Origin: Marinobacterium_A aestuariivivens
Lineage (GTDB): Bacteria; Pseudomonadota; Gammaproteobacteria; Pseudomonadales; Balneatricaceae
NCBI RefSeq assembly: GCF_042661465.1
Contig: NZ_JBHSWE010000001.1
Span: forward strand, 5,518,001 to 5,582,000
Direction: 5' to 3'
Length of the DNA stretch: 64,000 nt
The notes under the pieces were generated by a model, which did not search any database, was not told the DNA's origin, and was given only the letters and a program-made list of their open reading frames with translations. A program made the translations under genes and the position numbers. Positions 38,759-47,960 of the stretch are shown here, one piece after another. The stretch's first letter is position 1; each line of letters begins with the position of its first letter.

Positions 38759-38800
38759 CAGTGTTGGGTTACGACCCTCCGGGTCTTCACCCAACCTACG
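38759..38800. repeat. GTAGGTTGGGT inverted repeat
   Basis: GTTGGGTTACGACCC and GGGTCTTCACCCAACCTAC are imperfect arms related to the GTAGGGTG family seen at 1620 and 50278. The rest of the gap to 39090 holds no gene that I can support. Confidence 0.55.
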
Positions 38801-39090
38801 AATACATCCGTCACGGCAGGTGCGTGCCGAGACACGACCACCCGTCTCATACAGACTCGCTCTTTCCACTCTGCCCTCGTTTGCATTGAGTGCAATCTCA
38901 AGTTCATGACTTGTTGCCACAATGCCATCTCTCTTGACTCGCCCGGGCTCTGTTCAGCAGGTACCTTCGCCAGCCTGATCGCATCAAGCTTGCGAGGCAG
39001 TGTACTGCAGATTATGGAGATGGCATAAAGTTTGCCTTTCATATAGCTGGTGTTAGACACCTTTTTTCACGATCAAGGAGCAGCCGTTCA

Positions 39091-39630
39091 ATGTTTAATG
39101 GGTTGGATGAGCTCGAAGATTTTGCCTCTCGACTTGCGCCCTTGACGCCTGAAGAAGCGGCAGCTTGGAAGCAGAAAAAGGCTTCGGCTGAGACCGGGAG
39201 AACCGAAACACAGCCTGTTTCGGATAATGCGGCAGATGCAGTATTGGTACATGTGGCTGCACCGGCGCCGAGCACGGTACCGAAGCCAGTGATCGATAGT
39301 GCAGCCGATCCGGAACCACCGCCAGTCCCGCCCGGGCCGCCGGAAACAGCAACGGCGCCTGAACGGGGTCCAGAACTATCTCACAAGTTGCAAGTGCCAC
39401 CGCCAGAACCCGCAGATGAGAGGGAGCGCAAACGAGAAACAATATCGGCCCCCGTGCAGAAGATCGTTCCGAATGTCGGGCCGGAACAGCCGGCTGAGGC
39501 AATGGAAGCGAAACCACTGCTTATTACCCCTGAATCGGAGCTAGAACAGGTGCCCGGGAGCAAACGGTATACCCGATATGTCGTGGTGGCAGGGCTGTTG
39601 TTACTCTGCCTGGTGACGCTATTGATTTAG
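39091..39630 (+). CDS. Proline-rich tail-anchored membrane protein of unknown function
   Basis: 179 residues. A short N-terminal folded-looking piece (MFNGLDELEDFASRLAPLTP, ~1-45) is followed by ~105 residues of low-complexity Pro/Glu/Ala sequence (PEPPPVPPGPPETATAPE), then a basic stretch (GSKRYTRY) and a single C-terminal TM helix VVVAGLLLLCLVTLLI ending at the last residue. There is no signal peptide, so the N-terminus should be cytoplasmic, with the protein anchored by its tail. AAGGAG lies ~10 nt before ATG 39091. I recognise no family. It is convergent with the SRP RNA gene ~75 bp downstream. Confidence 0.7.
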   Translation: MFNGLDELEDFASRLAPLTPEEAAAWKQKKASAETGRTETQPVSDNAADAVLVHVAAPAPSTVPKPVIDSAADPEPPPVPPGPPETATAPERGPELSHKLQVPPPEPADERERKRETISAPVQKIVPNVGPEQPAEAMEAKPLLITPESELEQVPGSKRYTRYVVVAGLLLLCLVTLLI

Positions 39631-39705
39631 TGCGTCGGGATCTTAGGCAACCATCATCGATCAAGTCGACGGCTGAGCGGCTTGTAAATTATGAGGGGGA
39701 GAATT

Positions 39706-39818
39706 GGGGGCAGCTCCACCAGCCACATCCCGGCACACGAGTCTACCGCTGTGGCTGCTCCCTTCCGGGCCTGACCAGGTTCACGGTTTATCGTTGCGGG
39801 AGGACCGGCAGAGCTACC
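39706..39818 (-). ncRNA. ffs: Signal recognition particle 4.5S RNA
   Basis: Read on the minus strand, the RNA begins GGTAGCTCTGCCGGTCCTCC and ends with GAGCTGCCCCC, the two ends pairing. The conserved SRP domain IV is unmistakable: CCTGGTCAGGCCCGGAAGGG then AGCAGCCACAGCGG, with the GGAA tetraloop. GTGTGCCGGGATGTGGCTGG follows, as in E. coli ffs. Length ~113 nt is the gammaproteobacterial norm. It works with Ffh to deliver membrane proteins to SecYEG. Confidence 0.95.
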
Positions 39819-39938
39819 ATAACGGGTCGGCTGACCGGTCTCGAACGAGACAGGCGCGCAGTATACCAACCTCGACGGGGATTGCAAAAGGTTTGAAACT
39901 AAAAGAAAAATTTCTTTCCCGGGCAAGGCCGAAGCTGC

Positions 39939-40550
39939 TCAGAAGGTGATCACCCGCAGCGCCAGCAGCAACAGGATGACACCGGTGATACGATCGATCA
40001 GGCGGGCACGTTTGCCGAGCCGGGACAGTACGTCCGAGCGCGACAGCACCAGTGCGACCAGGCTGTACCAGAGACCGTCGATCACCGCCGCAGTGGCGAC
40101 CATCAACGCCTGCCCGGTCATCGTCATGTCCGGCGTCACGAACTGGGAAAACAGCGCCAGGAAGAAGACCGCGAGCTTCGGATTGAACAGCGAGATCATA
40201 AAGCCGTCGAGTCCGGCGCGCATCGCCGAGACGGGATCGCCACCACCCCAGGCCAGCGGGGCCTGGCCGGCCGATCGCAGCGCCTTGAGACCGAGCCAGG
40301 CAAGATAGCCGGCACCGGCCCAGGTCAGCAGCTGGTAAAGACCCGGCGACTGCACGATCAGCAGCGACAGCCCCGCCACCGTCGCCAGCGCCCAGAGGCC
40401 GACACCGAACGCATGGAACAGGCCGGCCAGGATACCGTGGCTGCGCCCTCCTCCCATGGTGTGACGCAGCACGACCGCGAGACTCGGCCCCGGGGACAGG
40501 GCTCCGGCACAGCAGATGGCGCATAGCGACAACCAGCTCATCCATGTCAT
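39939..40550 (-). CDS. LysE/RhtB-family amino-acid exporter
   Basis: 203-residue inner-membrane exporter with six predicted TM helices. The family signature is at the N-terminus (LSPGPSLAVVLRHTMGGGRSHGILAGLFHAFG), and the mid-protein motif is MISLFNPKLAVFFLALFSQFV. Members export lysine, threonine, homoserine or related amino acids. Start ATG 40550. It is followed (leftward) by ffs and preceded by a LysR gene on the same strand with a 63-bp gap, so the LysR protein may regulate it. Substrate not predictable. Confidence 0.93.
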   Translation of the reverse strand: MTWMSWLSLCAICCAGALSPGPSLAVVLRHTMGGGRSHGILAGLFHAFGVGLWALATVAGLSLLIVQSPGLYQLLTWAGAGYLAWLGLKALRSAGQAPLAWGGGDPVSAMRAGLDGFMISLFNPKLAVFFLALFSQFVTPDMTMTGQALMVATAAVIDGLWYSLVALVLSRSDVLSRLGKRARLIDRITGVILLLLALRVITF

Positions 40551-40613
40551 GACAGCAGCTCCCTTCGGTTTCTGATCAATGGGTTAGGCAGGCTATTCTA
40601 GCACCGAAGCCAC

Positions 40614-41549
40614 TCAGAAAGCCGGACCGGGCACGCCCGCCAGTTGCCGGCGCACCCACTGGCTCATCGGGTCGCGGTGATTGCGCTGGTGCCAGTACAG
40701 ATAGAATTTCAGCTCCCGCTCGGCCAGCTCGCCCGGCAGCGGCTGCATGACCAGTTGCCCGTCCCGACACAGGCGCTCGGCGACGATCTCCGGCAACGCA
40801 AACAGCAGGTCGGTGCCGGCACAGAACTCCGGCACCGTCAGAAAACTGTTGGTGCGGACGACGACATCGCGCTTCAGGCCGTGCCCGCGCAGCAGCTTGT
40901 CCATCACCGAGACGCCGCGCCCGGTCATCGACACGAAGCCGTGACTCGCCGAAACGTAGTCGTCGAGACTTGGCGCCTGTCGTGCCAGGGGATGACCGCG
41001 GCTCATCACGCACACCACCCGGGTGGTCGCCAGCGCCACCCGGTTGATCTGAGCTTCGCCCTGGGGCGGACCAAGACCGCTGATGACGAAATCGACATCG
41101 CCCTGCTGCAGCAGACGGAAGTGGTCGCCGGGCTGGGAGTGGATATCCAGCTGCATCTGGCGCGCCTCGCGACGCATGGTTTCGAGCAGCTTCGGCAGGA
41201 AGAGCGCACCCTCCAGATCCAGACAGGCGACCCGCACCTGGGCACTGGAGCTGGCCGGATCGAACCCGGGCCGGCCGATGAGCTGGCCGAGATCCTGCAG
41301 TACCCCTTTCAGCGCCGGCAGCAGCTCCTCGGCCCGGGCACTGAGGTCGTAGCCATGCATCGACTTGACCAGCAGCGGGTCGTCGAAGGTCTCCCGCAAC
41401 CGCTGCAACGCGCGGCTCACCGCGGGCTGGCTCATTTCCAGCTGCTCGGCGGCACGGGTCACGTGACGCTCCTCGAGCAGCACCTCGAGTATCACCAGCA
41501 GGTTCAGGTCGATCTTGCGTAGATTCGGTTTGTGCATAGCGGTAATCAT
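40614..41549 (-). CDS. LysR-family transcriptional regulator
   Basis: 311-residue LTTR. The N-terminal winged HTH is typical (NLLVILEVLLEERHVTRAAEQLEMSQPAVSRALQRLRETFDDPLLVK, ~19-65 in pieces), followed by a LysR substrate-binding domain (VRVACLDLEGALFLPKLLETM). ATG 41549 and ATG 41537 (MHKPNLRKID) are both possible starts; the second fits most LysR N-termini. It is divergent from the cytochrome b561-yceI operon (110-bp gap) and upstream of the LysE gene, so either could be the target. Confidence 0.93.
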   Translation of the reverse strand: MITAMHKPNLRKIDLNLLVILEVLLEERHVTRAAEQLEMSQPAVSRALQRLRETFDDPLLVKSMHGYDLSARAEELLPALKGVLQDLGQLIGRPGFDPASSSAQVRVACLDLEGALFLPKLLETMRREARQMQLDIHSQPGDHFRLLQQGDVDFVISGLGPPQGEAQINRVALATTRVVCVMSRGHPLARQAPSLDDYVSASHGFVSMTGRGVSVMDKLLRGHGLKRDVVVRTNSFLTVPEFCAGTDLLFALPEIVAERLCRDGQLVMQPLPGELAERELKFYLYWHQRNHRDPMSQWVRRQLAGVPGPAF

Positions 41550-41659
41550 AACAATGCATTAGACGCATTCCCACAGAATCCCTACATTAGGCTGAACGTT
41601 TTGCCGGTATCGAAGACTAACTGTCCCGATTCGGATATCGCTTCAATATCAGAGGGATC

Positions 41660-42232
41660 ATGGCCATTACGACCCGACTCAGAAACGACGCCCAGAGCTA
41701 CGGTTGGATGATGATAGGCATCCACTGGCTGATGGCCATCGCCATCATCGGCCTCTATGCGCTCGGACTCTATATCGTCGACCTGACCTACTACGACCCG
41801 GAATACAAGACCATGCCGAACCTGCATCGCAGCATCGGCATCCTGGTGCTGATCGCGCTGGCGCTGCGCCTGGCCTGGAAAATCGGCGACCGCACGCCCC
41901 GCCCGCTGGCGAGCCATGGCCCGCTGGTGCGACTGGCCACCGGTGCCGCGCACGGTCTGCTCTACCTGCTGATGCTGGTGACCCTGGTCGCCGGCTACCT
42001 GATCTCGACCGCGGACGGGCGCCCCATCGAGGTGTTCGACTGGTTCCAGGTACCCGCCTCGCCGCTGCAGTACGACGGCCAGGAGGATATCGCAGGATGG
42101 GTCCACTACTGGAGCGCCACGGCACTGATCGCGCTGGCCGGCCTGCATGCGCTGGCGGCCCTGAAACACCATTTCCTCGACAAAGACGCAACCCTCAAAC
42201 GAATGTTCGGAATCACCAAGGAGACAACATGA
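41660..42232 (+). CDS. Cytochrome b561-family membrane protein
   Basis: 190-residue, four-helix di-heme b-type cytochrome (CybB-like). Heme-ligand histidines are visible in GWMMIGIHWLMAI, NLHRSIGILVLI, GAAHGLLYLLML and ALAGLHALAALKHH. Such proteins pass electrons between quinol and periplasmic or superoxide partners. It overlaps the start of yceI by 4 bp (ATGA), the common CybB-YceI pairing, suggesting quinone or isoprenoid handling by the YceI partner. Confidence 0.94.
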   Translation: MAITTRLRNDAQSYGWMMIGIHWLMAIAIIGLYALGLYIVDLTYYDPEYKTMPNLHRSIGILVLIALALRLAWKIGDRTPRPLASHGPLVRLATGAAHGLLYLLMLVTLVAGYLISTADGRPIEVFDWFQVPASPLQYDGQEDIAGWVHYWSATALIALAGLHALAALKHHFLDKDATLKRMFGITKETT

Positions 42233-42806
42233 AGATGAAGCTCGTCAAAGGCCTTGCACTGGGTGGCCTGCTGGCCGCCGCGGCACCGCTCTACGCCGCC
42301 GATTACGCCATCGACACCCAGGGCGCCCACGCCTCGGTCAACTTCCGTATAAACCACCTGGGCTTCAGCTACGTGACCGGCCGTTTCGAGAAATTCAGCG
42401 GCCAGTTCAGCTACGATGCCGCCAATCCGAATGCGGCCAGCGTCCAGGTCGAGATCGATCCGGCCAGCGTCGACACCAACCACGCCGAGCGTGACAAGCA
42501 CCTGCGCAGCGCCGACTTCCTCGATGTCGAAAACAATCCGAAGGTGAGCTTCGTCAGCACCGCCTACACCACCGACGGCAACGGCGGTGGCGTGCTCGCG
42601 GGCGACCTGTCCCTGAACGGCGTCACCAAGCCGGTCGAGATCCAGGTCAGCCAGATCGGCGAAGGCGAAGACCCTGGGGCGGCTACCGCGCCGGCTTCCA
42701 CGGCACCGCGGAGCTGAAGCTGAAGGACTTTGATATCGACTACAATCTGGGGCCGGCCGCCGAGGTGGTCTACCTGGATCTGAATATCGAAGGCGTGAAG
42801 CAGTAA
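42229..42806 (+). CDS. yceI: YceI-family periplasmic lipid-binding protein, one frame break
   Basis: 192-residue secreted lipocalin-like protein that binds long isoprenoids such as polyprenyl or ubiquinone (family knowledge). Signal peptide MKMKLVKGLALGGLLAAAAP ends at AADYAIDTQGAHASV. Family motifs HLGFSYVTGRFEKFSG, VDTNHAERDKHLRSADFLDVENNPKVSF and LSLNGVTKPVEI are present. The frame breaks near 42672: CCCTGGGGC lacks one C; repair gives EDPWGGYRAGFHGTAELKLKDF and a stop at 42804. Start ATG 42229 has AAGGAG 6 nt upstream and is translationally coupled to cytochrome b561. Confidence 0.93.
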
Positions 42807-42831
42807 GCGCTACGATCCCCCTTCGAAATGC

Positions 42832-42859
42832 AAAAACGCGCTTCCCGGAGCGCGTTTTT
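42832..42859 (+). terminator. Rho-independent terminator after yceI
   Basis: AAAAACGCGCT, loop TCCCGG, AGCGCGTTTTT: an 11-bp perfect stem with A and T tracts on both sides, so it can act in both directions. 25 bp past the repaired yceI stop. Confidence 0.92.
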
Positions 42860-42894
42860 CACTATTGATGGGTTGCGCCACGTTAAATCCGCTG

Positions 42895-42945
42895 CACACC
42901 GACGACGGTGGGTCATCGCGGCTCCACCCATCCTACTACCGACTG
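42895..42945. repeat. GTAGGATGGGTGGAGC-type repeat remnant
   Basis: CACACCGACGACGGTGGGTC and GGCTCCACCCATCCTACTAC carry the GTAGGATGGGTGGAGCC arm (reverse strand) of the GTAGG[GA]TGGG family; the second arm is decayed. Confidence 0.5.
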
Positions 42946-42993
42946 TCCCGTTAAGGGTCAAGCACCAAGGATTAAAGCCGTCATCGCGGAACC

Positions 42994-43014
42994 CGTCACG
43001 CGTAACGCCTAACC
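42994..43014. repeat. CGTCACGCGTAACGC repeat copy at the 3' side of the LOG gene
   Basis: CGTCACGCGTAACGCCTAAC lies 8 bp past the stop of the leftward gene at 43022. It is a short copy of the element that encodes the helicase stop at 6036-6077. Confidence 0.65.
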
Positions 43015-43021
43015 TTATGGA

Positions 43022-43584
43022 TCAGCTCCACTTGTCCGCCGGCGCCTCGTAGGACTCGAAGGCACCGAGCAGGGTTTCGGCCTCGCTGGCCATCAGCAGC
43101 ATTTCGACATACTGCGGCCGCACGAAGCCCTCTTCCCGGCTATGCAGCACGAACTCCATGAGTTTGTCGTAATAACCGTCGATATTGAGCAGCCCGAAGG
43201 GCTTGCTGTGCAGTCCGAGCTGTCCCCAGCACCAGATCTCGAAAATCTCCTCGAAGGTGCCGACACCGCCGGGCAGTGCGATAAAGCCATCGGCAAGATC
43301 CGACATCATCGCCTTGCGCTGGTGCATGGTTTCGACCATCCGCAGCTCGGTCAGCTCAGGATGAGCGAGCTCGCGTTCGGCAAGACCCTTTGGCAGCACC
43401 CCGACCACCCGGCCGCCGGCACTGAGGCGCCGCTGGCGACCGCCCCCATCAGGCCCACCCGGGCGCCGCCGTAGACCAGCTCGATATTGCGCTCGGCCAG
43501 CAGCCGCCCCAGATGATATGCCGCTTCCTTGTACCGGCTGCCGGAACGCCCGTCGGCCGAACCGCAAAAAACCGCCAACCGCAT
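43022..43584 (-). CDS. LOG-family protein (cytokinin riboside 5'-monophosphate phosphoribohydrolase-like), one frame break
   Basis: Rossmann-like nucleotide hydrolase (TIGR00730 type), ~188 residues, that cleaves the N-glycosidic bond of nucleoside 5'-monophosphates. Motifs: MRLAVFCGSADGRSG, ELVYGGARVGLMGAVA, VVGVLPKGLAERE, the catalytic LOG signature ALPGGVGTFEEIFE with upstream MHQRKAMM. The frame breaks near 43432, where one missing C separates VASGA from LSAGGRVVGV. Start ATG 43584 has GGAGGAG at ~7 nt. It is 14 bp downstream of a LysE-family gene on the same strand and probably co-transcribed. Confidence 0.93.
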
Positions 43585-43598
43585 CTTTGTCTCCTCCG

Positions 43599-44240
43599 TT
43601 AAAGTTTTGCCATCGCAAGACGCACACCCAGCGCGATCATCACAAGCCCCGTGATGCCATGACAGCAGGCCCTGAGGCCCGGCAGGCGAACCCAGCCCTG
43701 TACCCGACAGGTCAGCAGTGCCAGCAGCGACTGCCAGGTCATGGCGATGGCGAAATGCAACGCCGCCAGACCGAGCGCCTGCCATAGCACCGGATGGGCC
43801 GGGTCGACGAACTGGGGCAGAAAGGCCATGTAGAAAATAATCGTCTTGGGGTTGAGCAGGTTGGACAGCAGCCCCTCCCGCCAGCAACGCCAGCGGGATA
43901 CCCGCGCCGGCGCCACCGCCCGCACCGCCCTGCCCGGATCGCTGCGGCTGTGGCGAATCCGACGCAGACTGCCCCAGCCGAGCCAGATCAGGTAGGCCGC
44001 GCCCGCAAGTTTCAGGCCTTCGAACAGCCAGGCGGACTGCAGCAGAATCACCGATATGCCCAGTGCCGACAGCACCGCATGGGCGAAGAGACCGCAGCAG
44101 ATCCCGAAGCTGGTGACCACGCCGTCGGTCACGCCGCCACGGGCGGCATTGCGCACCGTCAGCAGGGTATCGATTCCCGGCGATACCGAGAGCAGCGTCA
44201 ATGCCACCAGCGCCGGCATCAGATCAATCAACTCGGGCAC
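43599..44240 (-). CDS. LysE/RhtB-family exporter
   Basis: 213-residue membrane exporter with six TM helices. N-terminal signature VALTLLSVSPGIDTLLTVRNAARGG (in pieces) and mid-motif LLSNLLNPKTIIFYMAFLPQFVDP are clear. It differs from the exporter at 39939, so it is not a recent duplicate. The start is GTG 44240 with GGAG 8 nt upstream. It forms a two-gene unit with the LOG gene, which may link nucleotide-base release with export, but the substrate cannot be read. Confidence 0.92.
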   Translation of the reverse strand: MPELIDLMPALVALTLLSVSPGIDTLLTVRNAARGGVTDGVVTSFGICCGLFAHAVLSALGISVILLQSAWLFEGLKLAGAAYLIWLGWGSLRRIRHSRSDPGRAVRAVAPARVSRWRCWREGLLSNLLNPKTIIFYMAFLPQFVDPAHPVLWQALGLAALHFAIAMTWQSLLALLTCRVQGWVRLPGLRACCHGITGLVMIALGVRLAMAKL

Positions 44241-44406
44241 AGCCAGTCTCCAGTAGCAGAATCAATCGGCAGAGGATCCACGGGACCAGTCGCCCGGGCG
44301 TCCTCATCTTACACCAGCCCTGCCCGGCACGGCAGCCTCGCGGCTCTCTTCCCGGGCCCGGCTTATGGTATAGTGCGACTGTTTTCAGATCAGGGGTCGC
44401 GACGAC

Positions 44407-44952
44407 ATGGCGGGCACACTACAGGATCAGCTTCTGAACATGGGGCTGGCCAACAAGACACAGGCAAAGAAGGCCAAAGAGACCAAACGCAAGCAGACGA
44501 AGAAACGCAAGTCCGGCCAGGAGGTCGAGGACAACAGCGCGGCGATTCAGTCCGACCTCGAGCGTCTGCGGCAGGAGAAACAGGCCCGCGACCGGGCACT
44601 GAACCAGCAGCGGGAAGAGGAAAAAGCGCAACGTGCAGCCCTGGCCGAGGCCCGCCAGCTGCTTGAGCAACACGCCACCCGCGCGCCGGAAGAAGGCCCG
44701 CTGGACTACAACTTCGTCCACAACCGGGTCATCAAGACGCTGCATCTCGACCGCAAGCAACATGCACAGCTGTGCCGTGGCCAGCTGGCCGTGGCGGTCC
44801 TGGAGCAGGGCTACGGCCTGATCGCCGACGAGGTCGCCGCCCGTATCGAAGCGAAGGATCCGGGGCTGGTGATCCGCATCACGCCGGAGCCGGAAACCGA
44901 TCCGGACGACCCCTATGCGGACTATAAAATCCCCGACGACCTTATGTGGTAA
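44407..44952 (+). CDS. DUF2058 family protein (YaiL-like)
   Basis: 181-residue cytoplasmic protein of the YaiL family. The N-terminus is MAGTLQDQLLNMGLANKTQAKK with a Lys-rich stretch, then a long charged coiled coil (~45-95, RLRQEKQARDRALNQQREEE), and a C-terminal globular part with the family ending DYKIPDDLMW. YaiL has been found with ribosomes/nucleoid fractions, but its activity is not defined. Start ATG 44407. It is followed immediately by a GC-rich hairpin. Confidence 0.93.
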   Translation: MAGTLQDQLLNMGLANKTQAKKAKETKRKQTKKRKSGQEVEDNSAAIQSDLERLRQEKQARDRALNQQREEEKAQRAALAEARQLLEQHATRAPEEGPLDYNFVHNRVIKTLHLDRKQHAQLCRGQLAVAVLEQGYGLIADEVAARIEAKDPGLVIRITPEPETDPDDPYADYKIPDDLMW

Positions 44953-44957
44953 GCGAA

Positions 44958-44987
44958 ACCCCGGCCGCGGCCACCTGCGGCCGGGGT
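44958..44987 (+). terminator. GC-rich hairpin after the DUF2058 gene
   Basis: ACCCCGGCCGC and GCGGCCGGGGT form an 11-bp perfect stem with an 8-nt loop, 5 bp beyond the stop. It lacks a T-tract, so it may stabilise the 3' end or assist Rho-dependent ending. Confidence 0.6.
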
Positions 44988-45075
44988 CCGGATCGCATCG
45001 GAGCCGGCCCCCGATCCGGCGATCCGGCCCCGGCTACCGGACGAGCAAACGCTTACCGACGATCCGACGCGCCGA

Positions 45076-45585
45076 TCAGAGCAACTGAGGCGGACCGTCC
45101 CCCGGCGGATGGGCGCGCTCGACAATAATATTGTCCACTGCACGTATGCCTCGGGCCATATCCCGCGCCAGGTTCATCAGCAGCAGCGCGAACTCACGGG
45201 TATCACGCTCGTACAGCTCGTTGAACAGGCTCACCGGGACCTTCAGCACGATGACCTTGCCTTCGGCCTGGGCACGGCCGATGCGATGATGCAGGGCGAT
45301 CATGCCGACAAAGCCGATATTTTCGCCGAACTGGTAGTTGCGGATGAAGGCGTAATGGCCCTGGTGGTACTTGAAGAAGGCCAGATGGCCCTGAAGGATC
45401 ACATAGAAACCGTCCGACCCGTCGCCGGCTTCGAACAGGACCTCGCCTGTCTCCAGTTCAAGCACCTCGCCGGAGCGGACAAGATGCAAAACGGTCGGGT
45501 CACTGAGCGCCCCGAAAGTGGATACACCCCTGAAATAGGGCAACCCGCGCTCCTCGAGCAAACGCTGTCCTGACAGCCTGCGCAT
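45076..45585 (-). CDS. Cyclic nucleotide-binding domain protein
   Basis: 169-residue stand-alone CAP_ED (cNMP-binding) domain. The beta-roll is visible: VLELETGEVLFEAGDGSDGFYVILQGHLAFF (in pieces), then FGENIGFVGMIALHHRIGRAQAEGKVIVLKVPVSLF, which occupies the phosphate-binding cassette position. There the canonical GE...RxA is GEN...HRIGRAQA, so ligand binding may be altered. There is no DNA-binding domain, so it is not a Crp. Start ATG 45585 has AAGGAGAG upstream. A possible receptor for cNMP made by cyclases such as the one at 7842-11209 (inference). Confidence 0.88.
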   Translation of the reverse strand: MRRLSGQRLLEERGLPYFRGVSTFGALSDPTVLHLVRSGEVLELETGEVLFEAGDGSDGFYVILQGHLAFFKYHQGHYAFIRNYQFGENIGFVGMIALHHRIGRAQAEGKVIVLKVPVSLFNELYERDTREFALLLMNLARDMARGIRAVDNIIVERAHPPGDGPPQLL

Positions 45586-45752
45586 CAGGTTCTCTCCTTG
45601 AGGCCGGTCTCCTCGCTGACTGCACGTGACAGCAAACAGACGCCGAACACGGACCGGATCAGCCCCGGCGTACCTCCGCAGACGCGATCGGACCGGGGTC
45701 TGACCTCGAGTATAGTCGCTTGATTACCGGAACGCGGACAAGGCGCCCACTT

Positions 45753-45884
45753 TCAATGGCGCTTGTCTTCGTTCATCAGGTGACGCACCTTGATGAAGGC
45801 CCAGACCATCACCCCGGCCATCGCCACCACCCCGACGACACTCGGAATCAGAACTTCTGCGCTGTATGCATCTATACCAAACAT
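45753..45884 (-). CDS. Small single-pass membrane protein, 43 residues
   Basis: Frame with ribosome site AGAGGTG 6 nt before ATG 45884 and stop TGA 45753-45755. The product starts MFGIDAYSAEVLIPS, has one TM helix (VVGVVAMAGVMVWAFI) and ends in a charged tail IKVRHLMNEDKRH, giving an N-out/C-in prediction. The clean ribosome site and the TM-plus-basic-tail layout favour a real gene. Function and family unknown. Neighbours are the cNMP-binding gene (divergence not involved, same strand) and the peroxiredoxin gene upstream on the same strand. Confidence 0.7.
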   Translation of the reverse strand: MFGIDAYSAEVLIPSVVGVVAMAGVMVWAFIKVRHLMNEDKRH

Positions 45885-46048
45885 GGGAATCACCTCTCGT
45901 ACGGCTTGTTACCTTTGCCTCGAGGTTATTCCCAATCCCGGCCCGTCAACTTGACGCAGCTCAATTTTCCCGTCGCGGCCCCGACGCCTTAGCCGCCAAC
46001 ATTGATCCCGGTCAATTTTGGCAACACCCAACGCCGCGCCCTTCGCAG

Positions 46049-46522
46049 TCAGACCAGCGCCAGCAGCGTCTGCGCATCGCTGACCTTGAACTCTTTGGGC
46101 GCCTCCAGGTTCAGTGCCCGGACGATGCCATCCTCGACCAGCATCGCGTAGCGCTTCGAGCGCACACCGCCAAAATCGCCGGTATCCTGCGCCATTCCGA
46201 TTGCCCGGGTGAAGGCTGCGCCACCGTCCGCCAGCATGGTGATCCTGTCGGCATTCTGGTCGCGCTGCCAGGCCGCCATCACCGCCGCGTCGTTGACCGA
46301 CAGGCAGGCAATCATGTCGATGCCCTTGTCGAAGAACGCATCCGCCTGCACCACGTAGCCCGGCAGATGTGCCTTCGAGCAGGTCGGTGTAAAGGCACCC
46401 GGTACCGCGAAAAGCACCACCCGCTTGCCCGCAAACAGCTCTGCTGCCGGCACCGGCTCGCTGCCCTCTGTTGTTACACGCGTCAGCGTCACCGCCGGAA
46501 GATCGTCACCCACCTTGATCAT
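46049..46522 (-). CDS. Prx5-type peroxiredoxin
   Basis: 157-residue peroxiredoxin of the Prx5/AhpE-like hybrid group that reduces hydroperoxides with thioredoxin or glutaredoxin. The peroxidatic cysteine is in PGAFTPTCSKAHLPGYV (~residue 48), with the active-site Thr three residues before it. Other family blocks: CLSVNDAAVMAAW, LADGGAAFTRAIG, and the Arg in GVRSKRYAMLVEDG. No fused glutaredoxin domain. Start ATG 46522 has AAGGAG at ~7 nt. It is divergent from the formaldehyde dehydrogenase gene, which also depends on glutathione. Confidence 0.95.
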   Translation of the reverse strand: MIKVGDDLPAVTLTRVTTEGSEPVPAAELFAGKRVVLFAVPGAFTPTCSKAHLPGYVVQADAFFDKGIDMIACLSVNDAAVMAAWQRDQNADRITMLADGGAAFTRAIGMAQDTGDFGGVRSKRYAMLVEDGIVRALNLEAPKEFKVSDAQTLLALV

Positions 46523-46728
46523 TTGATCGCTCCTTGCCGTTTTGTCAGAACCTCCAGTCTATCGTCTGCGCCATGGCCGGGATAGCCGATTCAGCGCTGA
46601 TTTCACAGGTCTCTTTCGCCGATTATTGCAGCTGAGCAAGAATGTTGTGCCGTCTCGAGCCTTAACCTGCCCGGCCCGGCTGGCTAGACTCTCGTCCCGG
46701 TACACTACACTTACCGGAGCTCCCGATT

Positions 46729-46746
46729 CACCGGTTCGCACCGGTG
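46729..46746. promoter_or_regulatory. CACCGGT inverted repeat in the frmA leader
   Basis: CACCGGT, loop TCGC, ACCGGTG: a perfect 7-bp dyad 39 bp before the frmA start. It may be an operator or a leader hairpin; no FrmR regulator gene is nearby. Confidence 0.4.
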
Positions 46747-46785
46747 ACTGTCACGACTCCCGCAATACAGATAAAGGATACGATT

Positions 46786-47895
<1,110 letters not shown>

Positions 47896-47902
47896 TCCCC
47901 GC

Positions 47903-47930
47903 GGCAAAGGGTCCCCCGGGACCCTTTGCC
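47903..47930 (+). terminator. Perfect 13-bp hairpin between frmA and fghA
   Basis: GGCAAAGGGTCCC, CC loop, GGGACCCTTTGCC. It is 8 bp past the frmA stop and 31 bp before fghA. With no T-tract it may reduce read-through or protect the frmA part of the message. Confidence 0.6.
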
Positions 47931-47960
47931 TTCCCTGTACAGACTATCCGGATATACGCC

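Noticed and set aside
38377..38909. Several 70-120-codon frames in the repeat-rich gap
   Set aside because: They run through inverted repeats on both strands, with no ribosome site and no family similarity.
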